This document shows positions 7,868 through 16,190 of a DNA stretch of 50,453 nucleotides, one piece after another. Source of the stretch: Flavobacteriaceae bacterium. GTDB taxonomy: Bacteria; Bacteroidota; Bacteroidia; Flavobacteriales; Flavobacteriaceae. The stretch is taken from assembly GCA_021647885.1 (NCBI GenBank), contig JAKITV010000016.1, positions 1 to 50,453 of the forward strand. The letters are read 5' to 3'. The notes beneath the pieces are model-generated. The model saw only the letters and a program-made list of their open reading frames with translations. It was not told the origin of the DNA and ran no database searches. Made by a program: the position numbers and the translations under genes. Each line of letters opens with the position of its first letter. The first letter of the stretch is position 1.

Positions 7868-9343
7868 ATGAGAAAATTTACCCAAAACTTATTGTTAGCA
7901 ATTGTATTATTAACATTTACTACTAGTTGCTTTAATGACGACAGAGATGATAATGTTATTCTTGCCAGCGAAATCAATGATTTTGTATGGAAAGGCATGA
8001 ATGCCGTTTACCTTTATAAAGATAACATTCCTGATTTAGCAAACGATAGGTTTTCTTCTAACCTAGAATATGGAAACTATTTAAACAGTTTTTCTACACC
8101 TGAAGATTTATTTGAAAGTGTAATTTACCAAAGAGAAACCGTTGATAGATTTAGTTGGATTACAGATGATTATATTGCTTTAGAACAACTCTTTAGTGGA
8201 GTAAGCAAAAGTAATGGAATGGAGTTTAGTTTGTTTTTTGCTCCAAATAGTTCTACTGAAGTTATTGGAGTGATTAGGTTAGTGCTTCCAAATAGTGAAG
8301 CCGACATTAACAATTTACAGCGTGGTGATATTTTTTATGCAGTTGATGGTAGTCCATTAACCGAAAGTAATTTTTCAACATTATTAAATCAAGACACTTA
8401 TACACTTAATCTTGCTACATTTAATGATAATGGAACTCCAGAAACTACTGATGATACTATAGATCCTATAACAGAAAGTGTAACAATAAGTAAAGTTCCA
8501 TATACCGAAAATCCTGTTTTTAGAACAGAAATTATTGATGTTGCTGGAGAAAACGTTGGGTATTTAATGTATAACGGTTTTACATCAAATTTTGATAACC
8601 AATTAAATAGTGCTTTTGGAAATTTCCTTTCTAATAATGTTCAGCATTTGGTTTTAGATCTTCGTTACAATCCTGGTGGCAGTGTAAACACTGCAACTTT
8701 ATTAGGAAGTATGATAACTGGACAATTTAATGGTGAAGTTTTTGCAAAACTTATTTACAACAATGATTTGCAAGAGCATAATTCTTCATTTAATTTTACT
8801 AATAGTTTAAATGATGGTAGTGCTATTAATAGTTTAAATCTTGATAAAGTATATGTCTTAACTACAGAAAGGTCAGCGTCTGCAAGTGAAATGGTAATTA
8901 ACAGTTTAAGAGCTTATATTAGTAGTGTAATACAAATAGGAACTAACACAACTGGTAAATCTCAAGCTTCAATTACAGTTTATGATTCACCAGAATTAAC
9001 AAATAAAGATGATATTAATCCAAACCATTTGTATGCAATGCAACCTCTTGTTGCAATAGGAGTAAATAAAAATGATGAAGTTGTGCCTTCTACAGGTTTA
9101 ATACCAACAATCCCATTAGAAGAATACCGATTTAATTATGGTGTTTTAGGTAATGCAAACGAACCATTATTAGCTGCAGCTCTTGCTGATATATTAGGAA
9201 CAGGAAGAATGTCATATCCTGTTTTACCAAAAGTTGAACTTTTAGGCGATAGTAATGACTTTTTACCTTTTGAAAAAGGTGGTATGATTATCGATAAAAA
9301 ACTTCCAAAAGAAGCTTTTAAAAGGTTAGAGTTTAACCAATAA
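7868..9343 (+). CDS. S41 family peptidase, lipoprotein with PDZ-like domain
   Basis: A 491-residue carboxyl-terminal-processing-like protease. The lipoprotein signal ends in LTFTTSC (Cys ~21). An N-terminal helical domain (ASEINDFVWKGMNAVYLY, FESVIYQ) is the type seen in Bacteroidota S41 lipoproteins. A PDZ-like region follows with IRLVLPNSEADINNLQRGDIFYAVDG. The peptidase core has VLDLRYNPGGSVNTA, the nucleophile motif ERSASASEMVINSLR and the Lys motif TNTTGKSQ. Both Ser and Lys of the dyad are therefore present, unlike in the first S41 gene of the window. A hairpin terminator follows immediately. Outer-membrane or periplasmic protein turnover is the probable role. Confidence 0.92.
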   Translation: MRKFTQNLLLAIVLLTFTTSCFNDDRDDNVILASEINDFVWKGMNAVYLYKDNIPDLANDRFSSNLEYGNYLNSFSTPEDLFESVIYQRETVDRFSWITDDYIALEQLFSGVSKSNGMEFSLFFAPNSSTEVIGVIRLVLPNSEADINNLQRGDIFYAVDGSPLTESNFSTLLNQDTYTLNLATFNDNGTPETTDDTIDPITESVTISKVPYTENPVFRTEIIDVAGENVGYLMYNGFTSNFDNQLNSAFGNFLSNNVQHLVLDLRYNPGGSVNTATLLGSMITGQFNGEVFAKLIYNNDLQEHNSSFNFTNSLNDGSAINSLNLDKVYVLTTERSASASEMVINSLRAYISSVIQIGTNTTGKSQASITVYDSPELTNKDDINPNHLYAMQPLVAIGVNKNDEVVPSTGLIPTIPLEEYRFNYGVLGNANEPLLAAALADILGTGRMSYPVLPKVELLGDSNDFLPFEKGGMIIDKKLPKEAFKRLEFNQ

Positions 9344-9352
9344 AAAAGATAA

Positions 9353-9385
9353 AGACCTCACAGGTTTTAAAAACCTGTGAGGTCT
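9353..9385. terminator. Perfect hairpin AGACCTCACAGGTTTT, copy 1
   Basis: A near-perfect 16-bp stem, AGACCTCACAGGTTTT with AAAACCTGTGAGGTCT, between convergent genes. It is suitable as a two-way terminator. The same hairpin recurs at 12990-13023. Confidence 0.75.
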
Positions 9386-9409
9386 AATTTTATATGATGC
9401 TTTTTCAGT

Positions 9410-11356
9410 TTAAAAACTCAAATTAAATCCAATATTCACATTTCTTCCTTTTGTAGTATAACCATATAATTCTTGGTAATCTGCATTTAAAATATTTGTG
9501 ATATTAGTAAAAAGTGTCATTCTGTTTTTTATGATGCTATGACTCACATAAAAATCTAAAAGACTATAACTTTTTAAGTTTACTGTTTCACTTTCAAAAG
9601 TTGTGTTATTAAAAAACGCATCCTCTCTATCATCATTATATTGATAAGACAAACTCAAAAAAGTGCTTTCTTTTAATTGATAATCTAATCTTGCATTTAT
9701 TTTCAGTTCAGGAATGCGAAGGTTTAAATCGTCTTCAACTTTAGTGTAAGTAGCATTTGTATTCAGTTTTAATTTATTTGAAACCTTATAATTTGCAGTA
9801 AACTCTATTCCGCTTGCAGTAAAAGAATCTTCAACATTATTATATTGAAACACAAAACTTCCTAAATCTACAAAATCGATAAAATTAGTTTCGTTCCTGT
9901 TGAAATATACGAGGTTAAAAGTTGCTTTATCTTTAATATTTACCTCTGCTCCTATCTCAAACGTTGTATTCTCTTCAGGTTGTAAATCAACATTACCAAA
10001 AGAAGGTTCAAATAACTGGAATAACGAAGGTGTAATATATGCTGTGCTGTAACTCGCCAAGCCTTTTATGTAACCAAAACTCACATCTTTTTTAAACGAC
10101 GGATTTACACTATATACCAAATGCGAACCATATTCACTATGATTGTTTAAACGCATTCCTGCATTAATATTTAAACCAAAATCTGAAACATAAACCACAT
10201 TGGTATAAGGATCTATAATAGTGAAAGATGCATTGTCTGGATTTATGCTTTGCTCAAAGTTTGTACTTCCAAACGGAATTGAAAAACTTTCCATTTTATT
10301 GTCTTGAACATTAAGTCCTAAAACAGTATAAAATTTATCGTTAAAATTGTATTTGTTAAACAAATCTGCCACAAAGCCTTCAGATTTAAATTGTGTAGGG
10401 AAACTCGATTCAATTTCACGTTTTACGCTATTAAAAGCTGCATTAAGAGTAATACTTCCGTTTTTATAATTGTAATCTTGTGCAATGCCAATCCTGTATT
10501 GGTCTGTTGTTAAGAGGTTATCTGCATCAGCAAACATAAAACCATCGTCAAAATCTGCTTTAATTTTATCAAAACTCCCATAGACAGTTATTTTAAATGC
10601 TTCCGAAAATTGATACCCTAATTTTAAATTTCCGTTTATAGAGTTAAATGCATCAGCTTCTGTTCCGTTTGAAACAGCAGATAATCCATTGGTAAACTGA
10701 TGTCCAAAACTTGCGAGATAGTTAAACTTATTTAATGTTCCGTTTACAGAAGCGCTATTCATAAAATTTTCAATCGTATAATCATTTTCATTTTGAGATT
10801 GATTAGAACCCATTACACTTTTAAAATTTGCCGAAATAGGTTTTTTAGAAGCATCTTTCAGTTTAATATTTATTACAGCAGTTGCCGCTCCAGAACCATA
10901 CAAAGTACTGGAAGCTCCTTTTAAAATCTCTATAGATTCTACCTGATCTGCATTAAGCAAACGCAAATCGTAATCGTTTGCAATTTGCGACGCATCTGTT
11001 ACTGCAATACCATCAATTAAAATTAAAACCTGTCGGTTACGTCCTCCACGAACAAAATAACTTAAGTTTTGAGCAGCATTGCTCTTGGTTCCATTAATTT
11101 CTATTCCAGCAGTTTCATTAATAATTTGGGCAATTGTTTTTCCTTGTGCTTGCTGTAAATCTTGCTGTGTGATTTTGGTAATTACTTTTCCAGAAAGTTC
11201 TTGTTTTAATTTAAATTTTGAATCGGAAACAACAACTTCACCAAGTTGTTGAATTTTTAAAGAATCCATTCCGATAGCTATCGGAAGTTGTTGTGTAAAA
11301 CCAATTAATGATATACCAAAACACAGCATACCAAAAATAAATGTTTGTTTGTTCAT
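9410..11356 (-). CDS. btuB: TonB-dependent receptor, cobalamin-type (BtuB-like)
   Basis: A 648-residue outer-membrane receptor. A signal peptide (MNKQTFIFGMLCFGISLIGFTQ) precedes a TonB-box-like stretch LGEVVVSDS. The plug domain follows with ITKITQQDLQQAQGKTIAQIINETAGIEI, NRQVLILIDGIAVTDAS and QVESIEILKGASSTLYGSGAATAVINI. The beta-barrel ends in the aromatic signature GRNVNIGFNLSF. The assignment to vitamin B12 rests on the cobalamin riboswitch directly upstream and the divergent btuFCD-like genes. The length (about 650) fits BtuB rather than the ~1000-residue SusC type. Residues just after the signal peptide (LPIAIGMDS) come from an inserted palindromic repeat. Confidence 0.9.
   Translation of the reverse strand: MNKQTFIFGMLCFGISLIGFTQQLPIAIGMDSLKIQQLGEVVVSDSKFKLKQELSGKVITKITQQDLQQAQGKTIAQIINETAGIEINGTKSNAAQNLSYFVRGGRNRQVLILIDGIAVTDASQIANDYDLRLLNADQVESIEILKGASSTLYGSGAATAVINIKLKDASKKPISANFKSVMGSNQSQNENDYTIENFMNSASVNGTLNKFNYLASFGHQFTNGLSAVSNGTEADAFNSINGNLKLGYQFSEAFKITVYGSFDKIKADFDDGFMFADADNLLTTDQYRIGIAQDYNYKNGSITLNAAFNSVKREIESSFPTQFKSEGFVADLFNKYNFNDKFYTVLGLNVQDNKMESFSIPFGSTNFEQSINPDNASFTIIDPYTNVVYVSDFGLNINAGMRLNNHSEYGSHLVYSVNPSFKKDVSFGYIKGLASYSTAYITPSLFQLFEPSFGNVDLQPEENTTFEIGAEVNIKDKATFNLVYFNRNETNFIDFVDLGSFVFQYNNVEDSFTASGIEFTANYKVSNKLKLNTNATYTKVEDDLNLRIPELKINARLDYQLKESTFLSLSYQYNDDREDAFFNNTTFESETVNLKSYSLLDFYVSHSIIKNRMTLFTNITNILNADYQELYGYTTKGRNVNIGFNLSF
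11269..11286. repeat. Palindromic repeat inside the btuB signal-proximal region
   Basis: TTCCGATAGCTATCGGAA, a variant of the TCCCGATAnnTATCGGGA family, is read in frame as part of LPIAIGM immediately after the predicted signal peptidase site of the receptor. Confidence 0.85.
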
Positions 11357-11427
11357 TGTAATACGAATTACTCGAGAGAAGTATGGATTATCATACCTAA
11401 ACTTTTATCCCGAAAGTTTGACTTATT

Positions 11428-11745
11428 TGTTTTGAAAATGGCAGGTCTCCTGACTCTCGTCTTATTGCTCACCTTCCCGGAAATTTCATTGCGAAGCAAA
11501 ATTGATTTTGCTGTGGCAATCTCATCCTCCAGTGGTTTTGAAGTTTTTGCAATAAACATCACAAATAAAAAATGTGACTAAGATTACAGTTGCGGGAACA
11601 GTTCTGGAATTAACGAATTATGATTGACGAATTACGAGTTCCTAAACATTAAAAATCGTAAATCTAATCCCGATAACTATCGAGACTGCAATCGTAAATC
11701 ATTGCACCAGATTCCCTTTTAATCGACGCAGTCGTATCAAACTTG
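11428..11745 (-). promoter_or_regulatory. Cobalamin (AdoCbl-type) riboswitch with an internal insertion
   Basis: Read on the minus strand, the hallmark elements occur in order. GGGAATCTGGTGCAAT lies at 11701-11716. CCAGAACTGTTCCCGCAACTGTAA follows in two blocks (11594-11607 and 11584-11595), then CACTGGAGGATGAG (~11521-11535). The B12 box AGTCAGGAGACCTGCC is at 11440-11455. It sits in the leader of the TonB receptor gene, so B12 would repress receptor synthesis. About 93 nt (11608-11700), including a palindromic repeat, separate GGTGCAAT from TTCCAGAACTG; these are nearly contiguous in typical aptamers. Two short ORFs across this region are artefacts. Confidence 0.93.
11668..11685. repeat. 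Palindromic repeat inside the riboswitch
   Basis: TCCCGATAACTATCGAGA, one mismatch from the family palindrome, flanked by AATCGTAAATC copies, lies within the insertion in the cobalamin aptamer. Confidence 0.85.
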
Positions 11746-11807
11746 TTTTGGTATCTCACAATACTAAACAAATTTTATTAATGACCTTGTCAAACCAAAT
11801 TTCGATA

Positions 11808-11843
11808 CAAAATTAAACAAATAGTTTAATGGCACTAACAAAA
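11808..11843 (-). promoter_or_regulatory. Candidate promoter of the riboswitch-btuB transcript
   Basis: On the minus strand TAATTTTG (11808-11815) fits the -7 consensus TAnnTTTG. TTTTG (11839-11843) lies 23 nt upstream as a possible -33 element. The spacing is at the long end of what is accepted. Transcription would start about 60 nt before the aptamer. Confidence 0.4.
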
Positions 11844-11856
11844 GGCTAAATAATCT

Positions 11857-11864
11857 TATTTTTG
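11857..11864 (+). promoter_or_regulatory. btuF -7 promoter box TATTTTTG
   Basis: TATTTTTG matches TAnnTTTG and ends 19 nt before the TTG start of btuF. There is no riboswitch on this strand, so btuF does not appear to be under the same B12 control as the receptor. Confidence 0.5.
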
Positions 11865-11883
11865 AACTGATAAAAATTCAACC

Positions 11884-12981
11884 TTGAAAAAAGCATTACT
11901 TTTTATATTATTAATTATAATTGTTTCTTGTAAGAACGAGAAGAAAACTGCTACAACAAAAAAAATAATAGGAAAGACAATACCTTTAAAATATGCTAAA
12001 GGCTTTACGATTACCGATTTTGATAACTACAAAATATTAGAAATTAAAAGCCCTTGGCCAAATGCTGAAGAATCTTATAAATACATCTTATCTGATTCTA
12101 ATATAAAAACTCCTATTGAAAAAATTGTAGTTACATCAACTACACATATTCCTTCTTTAGAATTACTTAGTGTTGAGCAAGCATTGGTTGGATTCCCTGG
12201 AACCAATTATATTTCTTCTGAAAAGACAAGACAACGTATTGATGATGGTTTTGTTAGGGAGCTTGGTAAAAACGAAGGTATAAATACTGAAGTCTTGTTA
12301 GAATTGAATCCTGATTTAGTGGTTGCTTTTGGTGTTGATGGCACAAACAAAACTTTGGAAACCGCTAAAAAAGCTAATATTCCTGTAATTTACAATGGAG
12401 ATTGGGTAGAGAACTCTCCACTTGCTAAAGCAGAATGGATTAAGTTTTTTGGAGTGTTGTTCAATAAAGAAAAGAAAGCCGATTCTATTTTTAACAAAAT
12501 TGAAAACGATTATTTAAAAGCCAAGCAATTAGCTTCAAAAGTAAAAAACCAACCTACCATTTTAAGTGGAGCAATGCATAAAGACATTTGGTATTTACCT
12601 CATGGAACCAGTACAGAAGCTCAATTTTTAAATGATGCCAATGTAAATTATTTGTGGAGCGATACAACTGGAAAAGGGAGTTTAGCTTTAAGTTTTGAAG
12701 CGGTTTTTGCAAAAGCAAAAGATGCAGATCTTTGGTTAAGTCCATCAAATTATCCAAGCTTAGAAGCATTGGGGAAAGCAAATTCTCATTACACAAAATT
12801 TAATGCATTTCAGAATAAAACCATTTTTTCATTTACCAATACGACTGGAAAAACTGGAGGTGTATTGTATTATGAACTTGGTATGGCAAGACCAGATTTA
12901 GTACTAAAAGATATTATAAAAATTTGTCATCCAGAATTACTGCCAGATTATGTACCTTTCTTTTTTAAACCTTTACAATAA
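11884..12981 (+). CDS. btuF: ABC transporter substrate-binding lipoprotein (BtuF-like)
   Basis: A 365-residue lipoprotein with signal KKALLFILLIIIVSC (lipobox IVSC). It has the helical-backbone type III binding-protein fold, with KIVVTSTTHIPSLELLSVEQALVGFPG in lobe 1 and LLELNPDLVVAFGVDGT leading to the inter-lobe helix. The start is TTG at 11884; no in-frame ATG precedes the lipobox at a suitable distance. Together with the permease and ATPase genes that follow it forms a FecCD/BtuCD-class importer. Placement beside a cobalamin riboswitch and receptor indicates B12 or another corrinoid. A strong hairpin separates it from btuC. Confidence 0.85.
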   Translation: MKKALLFILLIIIVSCKNEKKTATTKKIIGKTIPLKYAKGFTITDFDNYKILEIKSPWPNAEESYKYILSDSNIKTPIEKIVVTSTTHIPSLELLSVEQALVGFPGTNYISSEKTRQRIDDGFVRELGKNEGINTEVLLELNPDLVVAFGVDGTNKTLETAKKANIPVIYNGDWVENSPLAKAEWIKFFGVLFNKEKKADSIFNKIENDYLKAKQLASKVKNQPTILSGAMHKDIWYLPHGTSTEAQFLNDANVNYLWSDTTGKGSLALSFEAVFAKAKDADLWLSPSNYPSLEALGKANSHYTKFNAFQNKTIFSFTNTTGKTGGVLYYELGMARPDLVLKDIIKICHPELLPDYVPFFFKPLQ

Positions 12982-12989
12982 AAATATTT

Positions 12990-13023
12990 AGACCTCACAG
13001 GTTTTTAAAAACCTGTGAGGTCT
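12990..13023. terminator. Perfect hairpin AGACCTCACAGGTTTTT, copy 2
   Basis: A 17-bp perfect stem with a TTTT tail, 8 nt after the btuF stop and 117 nt before btuC. It matches the hairpin at 9353-9385 almost exactly. It would terminate or attenuate transcription between binding-protein and permease genes, giving more BtuF than BtuC. Confidence 0.75.
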
Positions 13024-13139
13024 TTTCAAAAAGGAAAAACTCAAATAATAAATGGTTTTAAAAATAAAAACCTATTTTCGATATAAATTTCGCGAACTTA
13101 TTAATTCGCAAAATTTACTCTAATTGACGGATTTTTCAG

Positions 13140-14165
13140 ATGCAAAAAAATTATAAATTCTCTTTTTTAATCTTAACAGTCTTATTAATAGTTATCTTTT
13201 TTGCAAATATTAGTTTGGGTTCGGTAGCTATTCCTTTTAAAGATGTATTTAATAGTTTAATCGGAGTCACAACCTCGAACGAATCTTGGCAATATATTGT
13301 TATAGATTATAGGTTACCAAAAGCCTTTACTGCTGTTTTAGTTGGATCTGGTTTAGGTATTTCCGGTTTATTAATGCAAACCTTATTCAGAAACCCTTTG
13401 GCTGGACCATTTGTGCTTGGCATTAGTTCTGGCGCGAGTTTAGGAGTTGCTTTGGTAATTATGGGAGCGTCCATTTTTGGAGGCTTTTTCGCAACTCTTT
13501 TACTAACTAAATGGAGTTTGGTAATTGCAGCAAGTTTAGGTAGTTTTTTAGTTCTTCTTGCTGTAATGATGGTATCTGCTAAAGTTAGAGATACTATGGC
13601 AATACTCATTATTGGTTTAATGTTTGGTAGCATTACTGCTGCTGTTGTAAGTGTGCTTTCTTATTTTAGTTCGGCAGAACAATTACAACAATATATTTTT
13701 TGGGGATTTGGTAGTCTTGGTAACTTATCGTGGAACGAACTTTTAATCTTTGTTTTTATTTACTGTATTGGTATTCTGTTTAGTGTCGCCTCCATAAAAG
13801 CATTAAACACTTTGCTTCTTGGTGAAAACTATGCAAAAAGTCTAGGTGTAAACATCAAAAAAAGTCGTTTCGTTATTATAATTGCAACAAGTTTATTGGC
13901 TGGAACAATTACTGCTTTTGCTGGACCTATTGCTTTTATTGGCTTGGCAATTCCGCACATTACACGTCAAGTTTTTAACACGTCAAATCATAAAATATTG
14001 TTACCAGCAGTTTTTATTTTTGGTGCAATTATTATGCTTATCTGCGATAGTATTGCTCAAATTCCAACAAGCGATTATACCTTACCAATTAATGCAATCA
14101 CATCTTTAATTGGAGCACCAATTGTGATTTGGTTGTTGGTTAGAAAACGAAAAATGATATTTTAA
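13140..14165 (+). CDS. btuC: FecCD/BtuC-type ABC transporter permease
   Basis: A 341-residue inner-membrane permease of about ten helices. It has family landmarks RLPKAFTAVLVGSGLGISGLLMQTLFRNPLAGPFVLGISSGASLG near the N-terminus. Towards the C-terminus are the coupling segment GPIAFIGLAIPHITRQV and LPINAITSLIGAPIVIWLLVRKR. It dimerises and forms the translocation path for the corrinoid delivered by BtuF. Length and motifs are typical of BtuC/FhuB-like permeases. The ATPase gene follows after about 100 nt, suggesting shared transcription. Confidence 0.92.
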   Translation: MQKNYKFSFLILTVLLIVIFFANISLGSVAIPFKDVFNSLIGVTTSNESWQYIVIDYRLPKAFTAVLVGSGLGISGLLMQTLFRNPLAGPFVLGISSGASLGVALVIMGASIFGGFFATLLLTKWSLVIAASLGSFLVLLAVMMVSAKVRDTMAILIIGLMFGSITAAVVSVLSYFSSAEQLQQYIFWGFGSLGNLSWNELLIFVFIYCIGILFSVASIKALNTLLLGENYAKSLGVNIKKSRFVIIIATSLLAGTITAFAGPIAFIGLAIPHITRQVFNTSNHKILLPAVFIFGAIIMLICDSIAQIPTSDYTLPINAITSLIGAPIVIWLLVRKRKMIF

Positions 14166-14262
14166 AGTAGATAAAAGATGAAAGACAAAAAGCTTATCCT
14201 TTTGAATCCTTGGAATTTGGAATTTTATAATTGGGGTTTATATAAATTTTATTTGTGAATTA

Positions 14263-15054
14263 GTGGCAAAAAACAAAAAACATACAATCCTAAAAACCAA
14301 AAACCTATCCATTGGTTACAGTTCTAAAAAAACACGAACAATTGTAGCTTCAAATATAAATATTGAGCTACAACAAGGCGAACTTATTGGTTTAGTTGGT
14401 GCAAATGGCATTGGAAAATCTACGTTATTGAGAACGCTCACTAAAGTACAAGAATCATTAGGTGGCAATGTTATTATTAATGAGAAAGAATTAACTAGCT
14501 ACAATGCAAATGAATTAGCAAAAGTTTTAAGTTTAGTTTTAACCGAACAGGTTGTATCAAAAAACCTTTCTGTTTTTGAATTGGTAGCACTTGGCAGACA
14601 ACCATATACCAATTGGGTTGGTAATTTATCAGAACACGATAATGAGATAATAAATCAGTCCATTAATCAAACAAATATTGAAGATTTAAAACATAAAAAA
14701 TGTTTCGAATTAAGTGATGGGCAACTCCAAAAAGTTATGATAGCACGTGCATTTGCTCAAGATACAGCGTTAATAATTTTAGATGAACCTACTACACATC
14801 TGGATATGTACCATAAAGCATATATTTTAAAACTGCTTCAAAAAATGGTTAAAGACACTCAAAAAACCATTTTGTTTTCCTCTCACGAAATTGATTTGGC
14901 AATTCAGTTATGCGACAAACTTATTGTGATGACTGACGATAAAGTTATTATTGACACGCCTAAAAATCATATAACACAAGGGAACTTTAATTCGTTATTT
15001 CCAAAAGATTTGATTGTTTTTGATGAAAGTACAGCATCATTTAAAATCAACTAA
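14263..15054 (+). CDS. btuD: ABC transporter ATPase (BtuD-like)
   Basis: A 263-residue ATP-binding subunit. Walker A is GANGIGKST (about residues 46-54), the signature is LSDGQLQKVMIARA with Asp in place of the usual first Gly, and Walker B is ALIILDEPTTHLD. The switch His is in FSSHEIDLAI. The start is GTG at 14263. It powers the BtuC permease encoded upstream. The FepC/BtuD-type C-terminal part ends in FDESTASFKIN. Specificity for B12 is inferred from the riboswitch-linked receptor nearby. Confidence 0.92.
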   Translation: MAKNKKHTILKTKNLSIGYSSKKTRTIVASNINIELQQGELIGLVGANGIGKSTLLRTLTKVQESLGGNVIINEKELTSYNANELAKVLSLVLTEQVVSKNLSVFELVALGRQPYTNWVGNLSEHDNEIINQSINQTNIEDLKHKKCFELSDGQLQKVMIARAFAQDTALIILDEPTTHLDMYHKAYILKLLQKMVKDTQKTILFSSHEIDLAIQLCDKLIVMTDDKVIIDTPKNHITQGNFNSLFPKDLIVFDESTASFKIN

Positions 15055-15245
15055 TTTAATTCCATTAGCTTGTGAGATTAAACAATAATTTGTGAAAAGT
15101 TTAACTCTCATCTTTCAAAGGACTTAACTATTTTTGAGCAAATAATTTATAATTCTAAAGTATAATAATGAAACATTCATGGCTAGTAATAGAGTCAAAG
15201 AAATAATTAAATGAATGTTACTTATAACCGCTAAAAAACAAACAG

Positions 15246-16100
15246 ATGAAAAGATTATTACTTACGGTTACATTACTTGCATTTACACTAACATCGTTCA
15301 GCCAAAAAAAAGAATCTCACGTTATTTATAATTCCAAAGGGAAAAAAGTATCCTATAAAAAAATGCTAAAAACTATTGCAAAAAAAGAGGTGATCTTATT
15401 TGGTGAGTCGCATGATAATCCTATTTCGCATTGGCTACAATTTGAAGTAACATCCGATCTTAATAAAACAAATCAACTTATTTTAGGAGCTGAAATGTTT
15501 GAAGCGGATAACCAAGACATATTAAATGAGTATTTAAAGGACTCTATAAACTCAAAAGAGTTAGACTCTTTGGCAAGATTATGGCCAAATTATAAAACAG
15601 ATTATGCACCATTGGTAGATTTTGCAAAAGAAAACAAACTTCCTTTTATAGCAACAAATATTCCAAGAAGGTATGCACGTATGGTTAATAAAAACGGGTT
15701 TAAAGTACTTGACACACTTTCTCCTAAAGAAAAAACATGGATGGCTCCTTTGCCAATGCCATTTGATAGTGAATTAACAACCTATAAAGATATATTAAAA
15801 TCTATGGGAGATCACGGAACTCCAGAACTGGTAATGGCTCAAGCCACCAAAGATGCGACCATGGCTTATTTTATTTTAAAAAATTATAGAAAAGGTTATA
15901 CGTTTCTGCATTATAATGGGTCGTATCATTCCGATGATTATGAAGGGATTTTATGGTATATAAAAAGAGAAAGACCTAAAATTAATTACGCCACAATTTC
16001 TACTGTTTCTCAAGAGAATGTAAATAAACTACTTGAAGAAAATAAAAATAAAGCCGATTTTATTATTTGTGTGGATAGTAATATGACTAATACTTACTAA
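15246..16100 (+). CDS. ChaN-family (haem-binding Tiki-like) secreted protein
   Basis: 284 residues with signal peptide MKRLLLTVTLLAFTLTSFSQ. The domain begins with VILFGESHDNPISHWLQFEV, the GExHDxxxHxxxQ signature of ChaN/DUF399 proteins of the erythromycin esterase/Tiki superfamily. GAEMFEADNQ and GTPELVMAQATKDATMAYFILKN follow, then HYNGSYHSDDYEGILWYI near the end. Characterised ChaN binds haem and is linked to iron uptake; others may be metallopeptidase-like. It is on the same strand as btuFCD with a 190-bp gap, so functional linkage to the B12 genes is only suggested. Confidence 0.85.
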   Translation: MKRLLLTVTLLAFTLTSFSQKKESHVIYNSKGKKVSYKKMLKTIAKKEVILFGESHDNPISHWLQFEVTSDLNKTNQLILGAEMFEADNQDILNEYLKDSINSKELDSLARLWPNYKTDYAPLVDFAKENKLPFIATNIPRRYARMVNKNGFKVLDTLSPKEKTWMAPLPMPFDSELTTYKDILKSMGDHGTPELVMAQATKDATMAYFILKNYRKGYTFLHYNGSYHSDDYEGILWYIKRERPKINYATISTVSQENVNKLLEENKNKADFIICVDSNMTNTY

Positions 16101-16163
16101 TTTTATATTCTACTAATCTATTTTTTCTTTAAAAAAACTTAAAAAAGACAAAAGGAATTTAAT

Positions 16164-16171
16164 TATCTTTG
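16164..16171 (+). promoter_or_regulatory. rmuC -7 promoter box TATCTTTG
   Basis: TATCTTTG ends 19 nt before the rmuC ATG and fits TAnnTTTG. No obvious TTG about 20 nt upstream. Confidence 0.5.
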
Positions 16172-16190
16172 AATAAATTCTATTCATTTT

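Noticed and set aside
11345-11581. Two overlapping short ORFs on opposite strands upstream of btuB
   Set aside because: Both lie across the cobalamin riboswitch, whose conserved blocks explain the sequence; the peptides have no family resemblance.
15246-16100. ChaN-family gene as part of the B12 uptake operon
   Set aside because: It is co-oriented but separated by 190 bp, and the known family role is haem or iron; no sequence signal ties it to cobalamin, so it is listed separately.
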